Origin: Planctomycetota bacterium | GTDB taxonomy: Bacteria > Planctomycetota > GCA-2746535 | Length of the DNA stretch: 64,000 nt | Direction: 5' to 3' | Assembly: GCA_002746535.1 (NCBI GenBank) | Contig: NVWA01000081.1 | Span: 46,947 to 110,946, forward strand | Part shown: one piece after another, positions 35,056 through 44,475 of the stretch | Layout: every line of letters starts with the position of its first letter | Position numbering within the stretch: the first letter of the stretch is position 1 | Notes under the pieces: generated by a model | What the model saw: only the letters and a program-made list of their open reading frames with translations | Told to the model about the DNA's origin: nothing | Databases searched by the model: none | Position numbers and translations under genes: made by a program

Positions 35056-38000
35056 ATGGGATTTCATGGAAATCTAAAAACTATGCATCTTGGAGATGTT
35101 TTTCAAAATATTCTACAAAACCGTTCTGCAGGAAATTTGAAAATTCAGACGAAAGAGTTGGGGCTGGTAAATATGTTTTTTATGGAAGGTGAATTGATAC
35201 TTTTTCATACAAAAAACCTTGAAGACATACAATGGTCCCGTGTTTTATTATCCAAAAATGAAATGACTGCTGAGGAAGTAGAATTAATTGAATCCCAAGG
35301 GATTCGAGGAGAAGAAGAATTATCTGGAATCATTTCTAGCCAAATAATTAATGATGATCAGGCTGCAGTTCATTTGCAGCAAATTGTTGAAGAAGAAATA
35401 TATGAATTGTTCTATCTAACGGATGGAGAATTTTCATTTGAATCAGCTAACGAAATTCCTGCTCATTATCAATACGCTGAATTATTTAAAAAGACAATGT
35501 TCCAGTCGAATAGTTTAATGATGGAAGCGGCTAGGCGAAGTGATGAACAAGATGAAGATGGAGATGTTTCAAGTAATGAAATTTATTCTCAATGTGGCGA
35601 TAAAGCCGTGGCAAATAAAGCGAATTTGACTGAAGATGAGTGGCGTATATATGACTTGGTTGATGGGATTAGAAATTTTTCAGAAATACTTCGTGATAGT
35701 GGATCGAAGAGACATGATGTCATCATAGTTATTAAACATTTAGTTGAATTAAAAGTAATTAAAACTTCAGAAACAAAAGATTTATTAGATAAGGCCTCGC
35801 ATCTTTCTTCAATGCAAGAGTATGATGCTGCCGCTAAAATTTATCGTAGATTAATAGATATTGAAAAAGCTGTTCCAACACATAGAGAATTATTAGCAGA
35901 GACTTTTTTGAAATTACAACAAAAAGACAATGCTGTCATGCAGTTGGAAATAATGGCAAATGAGTACACTCAAAGAAAAGATTTTAAAAAAGCCATAGCT
36001 GGTTTTAATCGAATTATGGAAATTGATAATACTAAGCTGGTTGTTCATGAATTGATTGCAAATAATTACTTGGAAATGGGTCGTAAAAAAGACGCTGTTA
36101 CAGAATATAAACATGTCCTTCAATTATATGTGGACTCTGGAGTATTTGAAAAGGCGAAATCAATTTGTACACGATTACTAGATATTGACCCAAATGATAT
36201 GAAAGTCATGGAGTTAATGGCCAAGACATGTGTGAATAGAGGTGAGCGTGAGCAGGCAGTTGAACTTTGGTTAAAAATGGGTGAAACTTACGTTAGTCGT
36301 GAAGAGTATGAAGAGGCAGCGGATATATTCAGAAAAATCATAAAGTTGGAGCCGACTCATGAACACGCTAAGGGGATGATAAATGAATTGATGATTCGTA
36401 TGGGGAAAGCTCGAACTCGTCAAAAATTATCAGTTATAATTTTATCTCTTATTTTAGTTTTAGTCATTATCTTTGGACCTATTGCTTATCTTGAATTTGA
36501 GTCGTATAAAGAACTTCTAAAACTTAAAGAAAGTAATAGCAGCATTTTGGATTCAATAGAAGCCAGTAGTTCAAAAAAGGATGTTGATGCTAAAGTTGAT
36601 CAAATTGTAAATCGTTACAAAGCATTTAAGGTCAAACATAAGTGGCGATTTTATTCAAATTATAAAGTGGGTAGCTTCCTTATCGTTGCAGAGGAATTGC
36701 AAGAGTCCAAATTAAGTGAATTTAGAGGAAAAAAAGAGGAAGACAAAAAAGCATTAGAAGTTGAGTTTAAAAACTTGATGGATCGTTCTCCAAATGAAAA
36801 AGTTATTTCCATTCTTCAAGAACTAAAAAAGTTTAAAGCTAGAATTATAAATGACCCTGAATCAAAAGTTCGAGTTGAATTGATTGATGGTCGTATAAAA
36901 TATTTTAATGATATTGAATCTAAAGCTAAAAAGAAGTCTGAGGAAATTGTTGAGTTATTAAAAGAAAATAAAATTAATGAAGCTAATGAAAATGGTAAGG
37001 CTATTCTATCAGATTATGCATTAACGTCTTATGCTGAAAAAGTTCAATTTCATGTATTGATAGCATCAACAGAAAATGATAGTAAATTAAGTATCAATAA
37101 AAAAATAATTTCTAGAAGTTTACCCTTTATCCATTCATATGCGGTTAATGAGAAAGTTTCTATTAGCATAAGTAAGGATGGTTATTACGATTTTAATTTA
37201 GAAATTTCTAAAGGAAACATTGGAGAGGTTGACGCCGAATTAAAAAGGAAAATACTTTGGACGTATGATATTAAGAATCCTATTTCTGCCAGTCCATGGG
37301 TAAAAGATGATTTCTTATATTTGTTTTCTAGAAATGGCAAATTAGTTTCTTTGTCAGTTGATTTTAAAAATGATTCTTCCAAAGAAGTATGGAGTTATAA
37401 AATGAAATATCCTAGTAGTGATGTGTTGAGTATGGGATGTTTTGATGATGATGCTATTTATGTTGGAAGCGTAGATAAAAGGATATATAAATTTAGTATA
37501 TCGGCAGGGCGACCACATTGGGAAAAGAAATTCAACGGTTCATTTCGATCAGGAATTTCAATTTCTAAAGTTAGTTTGAAACAAAATCAAAAAATGTTAT
37601 TTGCTGTTTCTCAAACATCTTTAAAGTCTGGAGAGATTTTAGGGATCATCGCAAAAACGGGTGAAAAAGCTTGGACAAGAGGTGTAGAAGGTACTACTTT
37701 TACAAATATATTATCTGATTCTTCATTTGTCTTTTTAGGGACTGATAGAAATAGAATTCACATCTTGAGAGCTGCAACAGGTTCCCCTGTGAAAATCACA
37801 AATAATGAAAATAAATCTGTGCCTTTATTATTTAAAGGCCTTGGAAAATTTAAAGGTGATCTTGCTATCTTTGAAATGGATTCTAAAAAGTATCTATTAG
37901 CTGGTTGCGAAGATCAAAATATTTATTGTTTTGATATTAAAAATGGAAAAACAATATGGAACTTTCCTACTAGTAGTCCAAATGATAGTGGCATATTTGT

Positions 38001-38340
38001 TATAAATAATACATTGTATTGTTCATCTCGTGGTGGAACGATAACTTCTGTTGATATTAAGAAATCAATAAAAAATAAAAAAGCAAAAGTTAATTGGTCA
38101 ACAAAGTTTAAAGAGATTAAAGAGCCAACAAGTGTGTTTGTAAGAAAAAATATGTTGTACGTAGGTGCTAAGTCTTTTGGAGGGCGTGGTAAAGTATTAG
38201 CTATTAGAAGTAATGATGGAGCTTTAAAGTGGACCTTTGACGCACCTAAATCCATCAGTAGTCGACCTATAGTCGTAAATGACAGAATATTTATATGTTG
38301 TGATGATGGTATTGTTTATGTCTTAAAAGTGTTGAAATGA
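35056..38340 (+). CDS. DUF4388-TPR-transmembrane-PQQ propeller protein
   Basis: 1094 residues. Residues 1-110 are a DUF4388 domain (MGFHGNLKTMHLGDVFQNIL, then LKIQTKELGLVNMFFMEGEL). About 235-445: TPR repeats (EYDAAAKIYRRLI, KDFKKAIAGFNRIMEID, EEYEEAADIFRKIIKLEP). About 458-482: a membrane helix (LSVIILSLILVLVIIFG). About 490-720: helical, coiled-coil-like. About 735-1090: PQQ-type propeller with AEKAWTRG/AKNGKTIWNF-type blades and GKIYVL-like strands. DUF4388 is found in gliding and motility regulators. A strong AGGAG precedes the ATG. It is divergent from pilT. Confidence 0.85.
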   Translation: MGFHGNLKTMHLGDVFQNILQNRSAGNLKIQTKELGLVNMFFMEGELILFHTKNLEDIQWSRVLLSKNEMTAEEVELIESQGIRGEEELSGIISSQIINDDQAAVHLQQIVEEEIYELFYLTDGEFSFESANEIPAHYQYAELFKKTMFQSNSLMMEAARRSDEQDEDGDVSSNEIYSQCGDKAVANKANLTEDEWRIYDLVDGIRNFSEILRDSGSKRHDVIIVIKHLVELKVIKTSETKDLLDKASHLSSMQEYDAAAKIYRRLIDIEKAVPTHRELLAETFLKLQQKDNAVMQLEIMANEYTQRKDFKKAIAGFNRIMEIDNTKLVVHELIANNYLEMGRKKDAVTEYKHVLQLYVDSGVFEKAKSICTRLLDIDPNDMKVMELMAKTCVNRGEREQAVELWLKMGETYVSREEYEEAADIFRKIIKLEPTHEHAKGMINELMIRMGKARTRQKLSVIILSLILVLVIIFGPIAYLEFESYKELLKLKESNSSILDSIEASSSKKDVDAKVDQIVNRYKAFKVKHKWRFYSNYKVGSFLIVAEELQESKLSEFRGKKEEDKKALEVEFKNLMDRSPNEKVISILQELKKFKARIINDPESKVRVELIDGRIKYFNDIESKAKKKSEEIVELLKENKINEANENGKAILSDYALTSYAEKVQFHVLIASTENDSKLSINKKIISRSLPFIHSYAVNEKVSISISKDGYYDFNLEISKGNIGEVDAELKRKILWTYDIKNPISASPWVKDDFLYLFSRNGKLVSLSVDFKNDSSKEVWSYKMKYPSSDVLSMGCFDDDAIYVGSVDKRIYKFSISAGRPHWEKKFNGSFRSGISISKVSLKQNQKMLFAVSQTSLKSGEILGIIAKTGEKAWTRGVEGTTFTNILSDSSFVFLGTDRNRIHILRAATGSPVKITNNENKSVPLLFKGLGKFKGDLAIFEMDSKKYLLAGCEDQNIYCFDIKNGKTIWNFPTSSPNDSGIFVINNTLYCSSRGGTITSVDIKKSIKNKKAKVNWSTKFKEIKEPTSVFVRKNMLYVGAKSFGGRGKVLAIRSNDGALKWTFDAPKSISSRPIVVNDRIFICCDDGIVYVLKVLK

Positions 38341-38352
38341 TGTGTAAATAAA

Positions 38353-39252
38353 ATGGATACAGAAGTTACAGAAAAAGTTGAATTCCCTTCTTGGTTGAAA
38401 CGTCGGCTGCCGGCTAATTATCAGGATTTAAAAGTTTTATCTAAAAAACTTGAAAAAGCTGGATTGCATTCAGTTTGTCAATCGGCCCATTGTCCCAATC
38501 AAGGTGAATGTTTTTCTAAAGGTACAGCAACATTTTTATTAATGGGAAATATATGTACAAGGAGATGTACCTTTTGCGCAATAAAAAAGGGGAAGCCAAG
38601 TTCTCTTGATGAAAACGAACCGGAAAGATTGGCGAATACGTGTAAAGATATGAATCTGAAACACGTTGTATTAACCTGTGTTACTAGAGATGATTTAAAA
38701 GATGGTGGGGCCATGCATTTTGTAAATTGCGTGCGATCAATCAAAAATAAAATTCCCGGAGTAACGGTAGAAATATTATGTTCTGATATGAAAGGAAAGA
38801 GAGAATCTCTTGAAAAGCTATTGTCATATCCTCCTGAAATTTTAAATCACAATATTGAAACAGTTCCTTCGTTGTATAGAAAAGTTAGAAAAGGAGCCAT
38901 TTATGAAAGGTCATTAGAGCTAATAACTCGGACAAGAGATATAGATCCTAATGTTTTCACAAAAAGTGGTCTTATGGTTGGTTGTGGTGAAACGGACGAT
39001 GAAATTTTCATGGTGATGCAAGAGATGGTTAATGCTGGATGCCAGATATTCACCATCGGCCAATATTTGGCTCCTAGAAATTCTCCTTTACCTGTATCCA
39101 GATATGTTTCACCAGAAAAGTTTCTAGAGTACAAAGAGATTGGTCATGAAATGGGATTTTTGTCTGTTCACGCAGGTGCATATGTTAGAAGTTCTTACCT
39201 TGCCGGCGATATATTACAGAAGATCTTAGACCGTAGAGTAGATCAGCAATGA
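38353..39252 (+). CDS. lipA: Lipoyl synthase
   Basis: 299 residues. Both iron-sulfur clusters are visible: the auxiliary CQSAHCPNQGEC and the radical-SAM CTRRCTFC. PEILNHNIETVP and PRNSPLPVSRYVSPEKF are family signatures and VRSSYLAGD supplies the C-terminal Ser ligand. It inserts two sulfurs into octanoyl groups on E2/GcvH. The start follows the upstream stop by 12 nt. The next gene, a NusG paralogue, overlaps its stop in an ATGA. Confidence 0.96.
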   Translation: MDTEVTEKVEFPSWLKRRLPANYQDLKVLSKKLEKAGLHSVCQSAHCPNQGECFSKGTATFLLMGNICTRRCTFCAIKKGKPSSLDENEPERLANTCKDMNLKHVVLTCVTRDDLKDGGAMHFVNCVRSIKNKIPGVTVEILCSDMKGKRESLEKLLSYPPEILNHNIETVPSLYRKVRKGAIYERSLELITRTRDIDPNVFTKSGLMVGCGETDDEIFMVMQEMVNAGCQIFTIGQYLAPRNSPLPVSRYVSPEKFLEYKEIGHEMGFLSVHAGAYVRSSYLAGDILQKILDRRVDQQ

Positions 39253-39791
39253 AAATTGATACTAATTCTGAATCTATTGAAAATCTTTTTGTCGATAATT
39301 CTGCAACCCACAGTTGGTATGTAACTAGAACGAAAAGTAGATGTGAAAAAAAATTGAATGAAGCTTTATTAAACTCTAATATACATTCTTACCTACCTTT
39401 ATTTAGTAAAGAGAATAGTAATAATGGATTAGTAGTAAAAAGAGAGTTACCGTTATTCTCAGGTTATATGTTTGTGTATGTGGACTATGAATCTCGTATG
39501 TATGTTGAAGACAATAGATTGGTAGCAAGCCTTTACATTGTCAACCACACACAACTCTTTTTAGAAGAATTAAAAAATATTGAATTGACATTGCGAAATG
39601 CAAATGCAATCACACCTATTACTGGCTTATTAGTAGGTCAGAAAGTGCGTGTTTGTAGAGGTCCTTTGGCCGGAGTAGTCGGGGAAATCATTAAATTTAA
39701 AAAAGGATATAAATTGATTCTCAAAGCTACTTTTATTGGTCAAGGAATTGAAACAGAAGTTAATGCAGATTCAATTGAGCTAATAGATTAA
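39249..39791 (+). CDS. NusG paralogue (RfaH/UpxY/LoaP-like antiterminator)
   Basis: 180 residues. The NGN domain shows SWYVTRTKSRCEKKLNEALL and LPLFSGYMFVYVDYE, the KOW domain VGQKVRVCRGPLAGVVGEI. It is not next to secE or ribosomal protein L11 genes, and its NGN domain is divergent, so I call it a specialised paralogue rather than housekeeping NusG. Such factors promote elongation through long surface-polysaccharide operons. Its target operon is not visible here. Its stop codon overlaps that of the convergent Cys-rich gene. Confidence 0.85.
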   Translation: MKIDTNSESIENLFVDNSATHSWYVTRTKSRCEKKLNEALLNSNIHSYLPLFSKENSNNGLVVKRELPLFSGYMFVYVDYESRMYVEDNRLVASLYIVNHTQLFLEELKNIELTLRNANAITPITGLLVGQKVRVCRGPLAGVVGEIIKFKKGYKLILKATFIGQGIETEVNADSIELID

Positions 39792-40300
39792 AATGAAAAA
39801 ACAGGTATATCTAAATCGCTACTAAATGGTGATAAAATATCACGATTGAAATCTTCGAGTTTTTCTCTTGTTTTTTTAGATAATATTTTCTGCTTACTCT
39901 TAATACATGTGCTACATGTCCAGATATGTGAATCGGCTACATATTGAAATCCTAAGAACATACCAACGTGAATACTTCTTTTTGTTTCCGATTCATTTTT
40001 TTGGCAAGAAATACAGTGGTTGCCCTCCATGTATAAGAATGGATCATCTTGATCTCTCATCTTTTTAATACTTTCTTTTGAAAGTGATGCCATTAAGCCT
40101 TCTATACATTTGGTGCATAAAGCAAACTCAACAATAGGTTCATTATTTTGAATTAACTTTTCGATGATATAATTGGAGTTTTCTAGAGAATTCTCACACA
40201 TTGAACAAGTCTTAAATTGTTCATTTTTCAAAGTACACCGAAAGAAATTTGGTATTTCAATTAAATCTTCATCAGAAAAATTAAAGTGACCATCTGTCAT
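39788..40300 (-). CDS. Cys-rich zinc-binding protein of unknown function
   Basis: 170 residues. Four Cys-x2-Cys knuckles (CSMC, CTKC, CISC, CSTC) are spaced so as to form two zinc sites, separated by helical segments. No family is recognised. The ATG at 40300 (MTDGHFNFSDED) is preferred to a TTG 24 nt upstream; GGAAAG lies in the right place. Convergent overlap with the NusG paralogue uses the sequence TTAA to give both stop codons. Confidence 0.7.
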   Translation of the reverse strand: MTDGHFNFSDEDLIEIPNFFRCTLKNEQFKTCSMCENSLENSNYIIEKLIQNNEPIVEFALCTKCIEGLMASLSKESIKKMRDQDDPFLYMEGNHCISCQKNESETKRSIHVGMFLGFQYVADSHIWTCSTCIKSKQKILSKKTREKLEDFNRDILSPFSSDLDIPVFSF

Positions 40301-40415
40301 ATGAAATGCTTTCCAATAATACAAAATATTTGCTGTAAGTTCTGGCTATTTTACTATTTGCATTTCAAAATTCCTTTAAAAAACATATACTTAGAAAGAT
40401 TAATTTTCGTATCAT

Positions 40416-40438
40416 AAACAGGCAATAAATTCCTGTTT
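40416..40438. promoter_or_regulatory. Inverted repeat upstream of the yjfI-pspA operon
   Basis: AAACAGG (40416-40422) and CCTGTTT (40432-40438) are perfect 7-nt arms around a 9-nt loop, 52 nt before the yjfI start. Could be an operator or a leader hairpin. I see no sigma-54 site of the kind that drives psp in enterobacteria. Confidence 0.35.
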
Positions 40439-40490
40439 GGGAAGCGATTAGTAATGAAAGTTATTTTTTAATGTGAAAGGTATATGTGGT

Positions 40491-40880
40491 ATGACAGAAG
40501 TAAAATTGAAATCTACTAAACCAATTTTTGATTACTTAAAATCTTTAGATGACTATATAATTGTTGCTGAAGAAGATAATACATTGATATTAGAAAGAAA
40601 TGAACTTGAAGGAGTTCATATTTGCGTAGTTGATCAAGGGGTTGAAATTTATGTGCAAGTAAATCTATGTAAAATAGAAAAAGTTGAAAATAAATTAAGT
40701 GACTTACTCAACTTGAATACTGAAATATTACCGGCTGCTTTTGGTATTGATAAAGATACTGATTCAGTAGTTTTAGTTGGTTCAATATTTGCAGAATCTT
40801 TAGATGAAAATGAATTGGTTGGCCTTTTAATGTCAATATGTAATGGCATTGATGTCTTCATGGAAAGAGTTTTAGAATAA
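40491..40880 (+). CDS. yjfI: DUF2170 protein, YjfI-like
   Basis: 129 residues, matching the DUF2170 fold with LDDYIIVAEEDNTLILER, VEIYVQVNLCKIE and ILPAAFGIDKDTDSVVLVGSI. In E. coli yjfI sits directly upstream of yjfJ, a PspA paralogue, and the same order is seen here. The function is unknown; an envelope-related role is implied by that conserved linkage. The ATG at 40491 is used; a GTG at 40473 is possible. The gene is followed by the PspA homologue after 25 nt. Confidence 0.78.
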   Translation: MTEVKLKSTKPIFDYLKSLDDYIIVAEEDNTLILERNELEGVHICVVDQGVEIYVQVNLCKIEKVENKLSDLLNLNTEILPAAFGIDKDTDSVVLVGSIFAESLDENELVGLLMSICNGIDVFMERVLE

Positions 40881-40905
40881 TAAAATATTAACGGAGATAA
40901 GATAA

Positions 40906-41694
40906 ATGGGTTTTTTTTCAAGACTATTCAATATTGGCAGGTCACATGTAAACGCTACGTTAGATAAAATGGAGGATCCTTCAAAGTTAATTGATATCCA
41001 AATTCAAGACGCTAGAAAATCAGTAGCTGAGTATCAAAAACAAGTTGCCTCAATAATGGCTGACCATCGAATTATGGTTAAGAAACTTCAAGATGCTGAA
41101 AAAGAAAAAAATCAGTGGTTGAAAGCTGCAGAAAGATGGGCAAAAGACGATCAGGCTAAAGCATTAGAATGTGTTAATAAAGCCGAAGTTTTGGAAAATG
41201 AAGTTCAAGAATACAAGAAATTAGTTAAGGAGCAAGCTAGAATAGAAGAAGAGATGAAAACAAATCTTGAAGCTGTGCAGCAAAAAATGAAAGAAGCCGA
41301 ATCTGCTAGAGTTCAAGTGAAAGCTGCTGCAAAAAGAGCTGAAGCTAAAGAACGAACTGCAAAAATACTTTCAAATAAATCTTTTGATAATTCAGCTTTT
41401 TCTGCATTGGAAAAATTAAAAACGAAATCTATTGAGCAGGAAGCTAGAGCAGATGCACAATTAGAGTTAAATTCTGTCCAAGGTATAGAATTGAAGAACG
41501 ATGCAAACTTATTATCTGGACCTGAAGATGGTTTATCAGTTGAAGAGAGAATAAAAGCGTTGAGTGGAGGAGGAGATAATTCAAATTCTCTCGAATATAG
41601 AATAGCCGCTTTAAGTGCTCCAAAACAAAATGCATCTGAATCAGAAGGTTCAGATGATAAAGAAGAAAAAAAGGAAGAGAAAAAAGAAGAGTAG
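40906..41694 (+). CDS. pspA: PspA/IM30 family protein (YjfJ-like)
   Basis: 262 residues, a long coiled-coil starting MGFFSRLFNIGRSHVNATLDKMEDPSKLI, the ESCRT-III-like PspA/Vipp1 N-terminus. It continues with YQKQVASIMADHRIMVKKLQ. Such proteins bind and stabilise the inner membrane under stress. The tail after residue 215 is acidic and Lys/Glu-rich (EKKEEKKEE). ACGGAGA lies 11 nt before the ATG. It lies between yjfI and yajQ. Confidence 0.9.
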   Translation: MGFFSRLFNIGRSHVNATLDKMEDPSKLIDIQIQDARKSVAEYQKQVASIMADHRIMVKKLQDAEKEKNQWLKAAERWAKDDQAKALECVNKAEVLENEVQEYKKLVKEQARIEEEMKTNLEAVQQKMKEAESARVQVKAAAKRAEAKERTAKILSNKSFDNSAFSALEKLKTKSIEQEARADAQLELNSVQGIELKNDANLLSGPEDGLSVEERIKALSGGGDNSNSLEYRIAALSAPKQNASESEGSDDKEEKKEEKKEE

Positions 41695-41704
41695 ATAGGC
41701 AATT

Positions 41705-42205
41705 ATGGCTAAGAATGCTAGCATGGATATTGAGTCAGAAGTTGACTTTCATGAATTTGAAAATGCTGTGAATCAAGCAGTAAAAGAGGCTTCATCAAGA
41801 TACGATTTCAAGGGCAGTATTGTCAAAATAGATTTTAATAAGACGGACTCTTTTGTGAAATTAATTGCTGAAAATGAAATGAAACTTTCAGCTTTAGAGA
41901 GTATTCTCAGGGCGAAGCTTCATAAGAGAGGTGTTGATAGCCGATGCCTTAAAGATGAAAAAATTGAAAACTCATCTTTAAAAGAAGTCCGGCAAAGATT
42001 TTTAATTAGATCAGGATTAGAAAAAGATGATGCCAAAAAAATAGTGAAAATCATTAAACAAGAAAATAGTAAACTTCAAGCTTCAATTCAAGATTCAAAA
42101 TTAAAAGTAATTGGAAAAACTAGGGATGATCTCCAAGATTGTATACGATTTCTAAAAGAAAAACAAACGGACGTCCCGCTTCAATTTACAAACTTTAAAT
42201 CATAA
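41705..42205 (+). CDS. yajQ: YajQ family nucleotide-binding protein
   Basis: 166 residues of the UPF0234 family: ASMDIESEVDFHEFENAVNQA, SSRYDFKGS, LRAKLHKRGVD and VREVRQRFLIRSGLEKDDAKKIVKIIK-like segments. YajQ homologues bind c-di-GMP or other nucleotides and can act in regulation. A link to c-di-GMP here is inferred only. The start lies 10 nt after pspA; AGGCA precedes it. Confidence 0.93.
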   Translation: MAKNASMDIESEVDFHEFENAVNQAVKEASSRYDFKGSIVKIDFNKTDSFVKLIAENEMKLSALESILRAKLHKRGVDSRCLKDEKIENSSLKEVRQRFLIRSGLEKDDAKKIVKIIKQENSKLQASIQDSKLKVIGKTRDDLQDCIRFLKEKQTDVPLQFTNFKS

Positions 42206-42222
42206 ATTTTCGATTTGTATTC

Positions 42223-44475
42223 ATGACTGATAATCATTTAGATGACACCAGAGAAGCGATAACACCTATTAAAAATGCATTGGGGTTACCCAGTGATTTG
42301 CTTGGTGAAATTATAAAAGAGTTTGATCGAGCTTGCGTTGCTAAAAAATTATCTGTGGAAATGTTGAGTCGCTTTTTAATTAATGGAAAATCTTCACGAA
42401 TAAAGGCAATTACAACTGGGTGTGTTACTAATGTTATAATTAGAAATGGTCCTGAAGGTGAAAACTTATTACCTCAACTTATTCAATTGGGTGTTGATGT
42501 CGTTATAAATGAAATTATTACAATTGCACTGAGCGAGAGAGATACTCCAGAACCATCTAAGTCGAATAAATTAAAAAGAAGCTCTACTCAATCATTTGCA
42601 AACCATCGTATTGCTTCTCAACCTGATTCGCCTAAAAATCAATATTATGGAAGTCCTATACCTAAAAATAACAGTAGTTCGGTAACATTAGCATTAGTTG
42701 GTGTCGTTATTATTGCCTTAGGTCTGATAACTTTTCTTTTGATGAGTGAAAAGAAAAACAATATTGGTGGTGACACTGAAGTTTCTAGTAATTCGAATGA
42801 CTCAATAAATAATTCTAATATTAGTATCAAAGCCGTTTCGGAAACAGCTAAAAATGAAACAGATTTGCAAACCCGAAAGATAGTGGCTGTTGAAGTTGAA
42901 AAGCCTAAAGTGAAAATTATTAAAAAGATTGTACCGGAAGGTACCATCATAATACAAAAGAGTCAGCCATCGTTTATAGGTGGTTCAATAGTAAGTTACA
43001 GCTTTAGTAAAAGAAAGAAAAATGGGCCCTATGTGATTTCTGGAGAGCGGAATAAACAATTTACTGTTTTGAAATTTGATTTAGATCACATTCCTAACAG
43101 CGCTGAAATTAAAAAAGTTGTTTTGAAATTAAACATTTCTGTCAAATCCAAAAACAATAATTCGGTAAATATCTATTGTTTAATCAATGAATATAAATGG
43201 GATGCTTTAGTATCAAACTTTACTTATGCTAGTAAAGGAGTTCGATGGTCATATGAGGACTTTTTAGGTGATAGGGATATTTCAAAAAAAAGGATTATGA
43301 CAATGCAACAAGAGTGGATTTCTTTTGACGTAACAGAAGATGTCAAAAAAATAGTGGAATCCAAAACGAAAAATAACGGATTTATACTTTTCACAGACTC
43401 TGTAGCACAATTAATGTTTCTTGGCTTTAAATCTAATAGAGTTTTATTTAGTCCTAAATTAGTTGTTACATTTAAATCGAAAACAGTAACAGTCTCAGAC
43501 CCTGAACTTAATCAAATGGAAGAAGAAGAAGATGATGATGTTGTTAAAATGGGTGATACTGCTGTGGTTGAAAAAGAAAAGGCAGCTAAAAGTTTACCTA
43601 AATTAAAGCCGACAGATGATATAAAAGAAATAGATAGTAAATTGGTTAAAGAAGTTGATGATGACGAGAATATGAGAAATATATTTGAAGAATCTGACCC
43701 TTCATTACAAGAAAAAAAGTCAGGAAACAAAACTACAAACGAAAGTGAAAAAATACCAAATATTAAAAAAGTGATCCAAAGGTTTACGACTGCTAAACCA
43801 AAGATTACTAATGTAAACAGATTGATATTGGGCCCTGAGGTAGTCTCTATAAACAAATCTACCCAAAAAGGTAATATTCGTTTTAGTATTAATAAATCGC
43901 TATCATTTGAAAATTCGACACTTTATAAGAATGGGATAAAATTAAAAGAAGAGGGTTTGTGTATCATATATTCAGCTATATATTTGGATGGCAAACAAAT
44001 TTCTGAAGTTTCAACAAAGGAGTTTTTTAAACTTAAAAATAAAAATGCAATTATAGTTGATAATAAATCTAGATTGTGTCAAAAAAAAGGAAAATGGGAA
44101 TCATCAAAAAGTAAAAAAGGATATTATGGAAAAGACTATATGATGACAACTCAAAAAGATAGTAAAGTGATGTGGAAACCAATTATTAAAACTAAAGGGG
44201 TATATGATATTTATACAAAATTACCTGAGGGGAATTTAACTAGACCGGAAATATGTAAATACAGAATATCGATAAATGGTGTTTGGAAGGAAATGGAGGT
44301 CGTGGATCAAAGTTTATTGCACTCTCAATGGGCATATTTAGGAAAGTTTAATTTAGAAAAAGGTAGTAAAAATATAGTTGAATTAGTGGCTAGACATTCT
44401 TCAAAAATAACTATTGCTGATGCAACGATTTTTGTTAAAGTAGATTTACAATTAAACGGGAAACTTAAAAAATGA
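42223..44475 (+). CDS. Membrane protein with DNRLRE-like and golvesin-like domains
   Basis: 750 residues. A cytoplasmic N-terminal part of about 145 residues is helical (LPSDLLGEIIKEFDRACV). A membrane helix follows (VTLALVGVVIIALGLITFLLM, about 152-172), then a Ser/Asn-rich linker. About 235-430 is a DNRLRE-type beta-sandwich (TVLKFDLDHIPNSAEIKKVVL ... WISFDVTEDVKKIV). After an acidic, low-complexity stretch, the last 130 residues show the golvesin/Xly-like pattern GYYGKDYMMTTQKDSKVMW. No catalytic residues seen. It probably displays an envelope or matrix domain. The final ATGA overlaps the next gene. Confidence 0.75.
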   Translation: MTDNHLDDTREAITPIKNALGLPSDLLGEIIKEFDRACVAKKLSVEMLSRFLINGKSSRIKAITTGCVTNVIIRNGPEGENLLPQLIQLGVDVVINEIITIALSERDTPEPSKSNKLKRSSTQSFANHRIASQPDSPKNQYYGSPIPKNNSSSVTLALVGVVIIALGLITFLLMSEKKNNIGGDTEVSSNSNDSINNSNISIKAVSETAKNETDLQTRKIVAVEVEKPKVKIIKKIVPEGTIIIQKSQPSFIGGSIVSYSFSKRKKNGPYVISGERNKQFTVLKFDLDHIPNSAEIKKVVLKLNISVKSKNNNSVNIYCLINEYKWDALVSNFTYASKGVRWSYEDFLGDRDISKKRIMTMQQEWISFDVTEDVKKIVESKTKNNGFILFTDSVAQLMFLGFKSNRVLFSPKLVVTFKSKTVTVSDPELNQMEEEEDDDVVKMGDTAVVEKEKAAKSLPKLKPTDDIKEIDSKLVKEVDDDENMRNIFEESDPSLQEKKSGNKTTNESEKIPNIKKVIQRFTTAKPKITNVNRLILGPEVVSINKSTQKGNIRFSINKSLSFENSTLYKNGIKLKEEGLCIIYSAIYLDGKQISEVSTKEFFKLKNKNAIIVDNKSRLCQKKGKWESSKSKKGYYGKDYMMTTQKDSKVMWKPIIKTKGVYDIYTKLPEGNLTRPEICKYRISINGVWKEMEVVDQSLLHSQWAYLGKFNLEKGSKNIVELVARHSSKITIADATIFVKVDLQLNGKLKK

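Noticed and set aside
40340..40370. Sigma-54-like TGGC...TTGC before the yjfI-pspA operon
   Set aside because: The GG to GC distance is 14 nt, where 10 is required.
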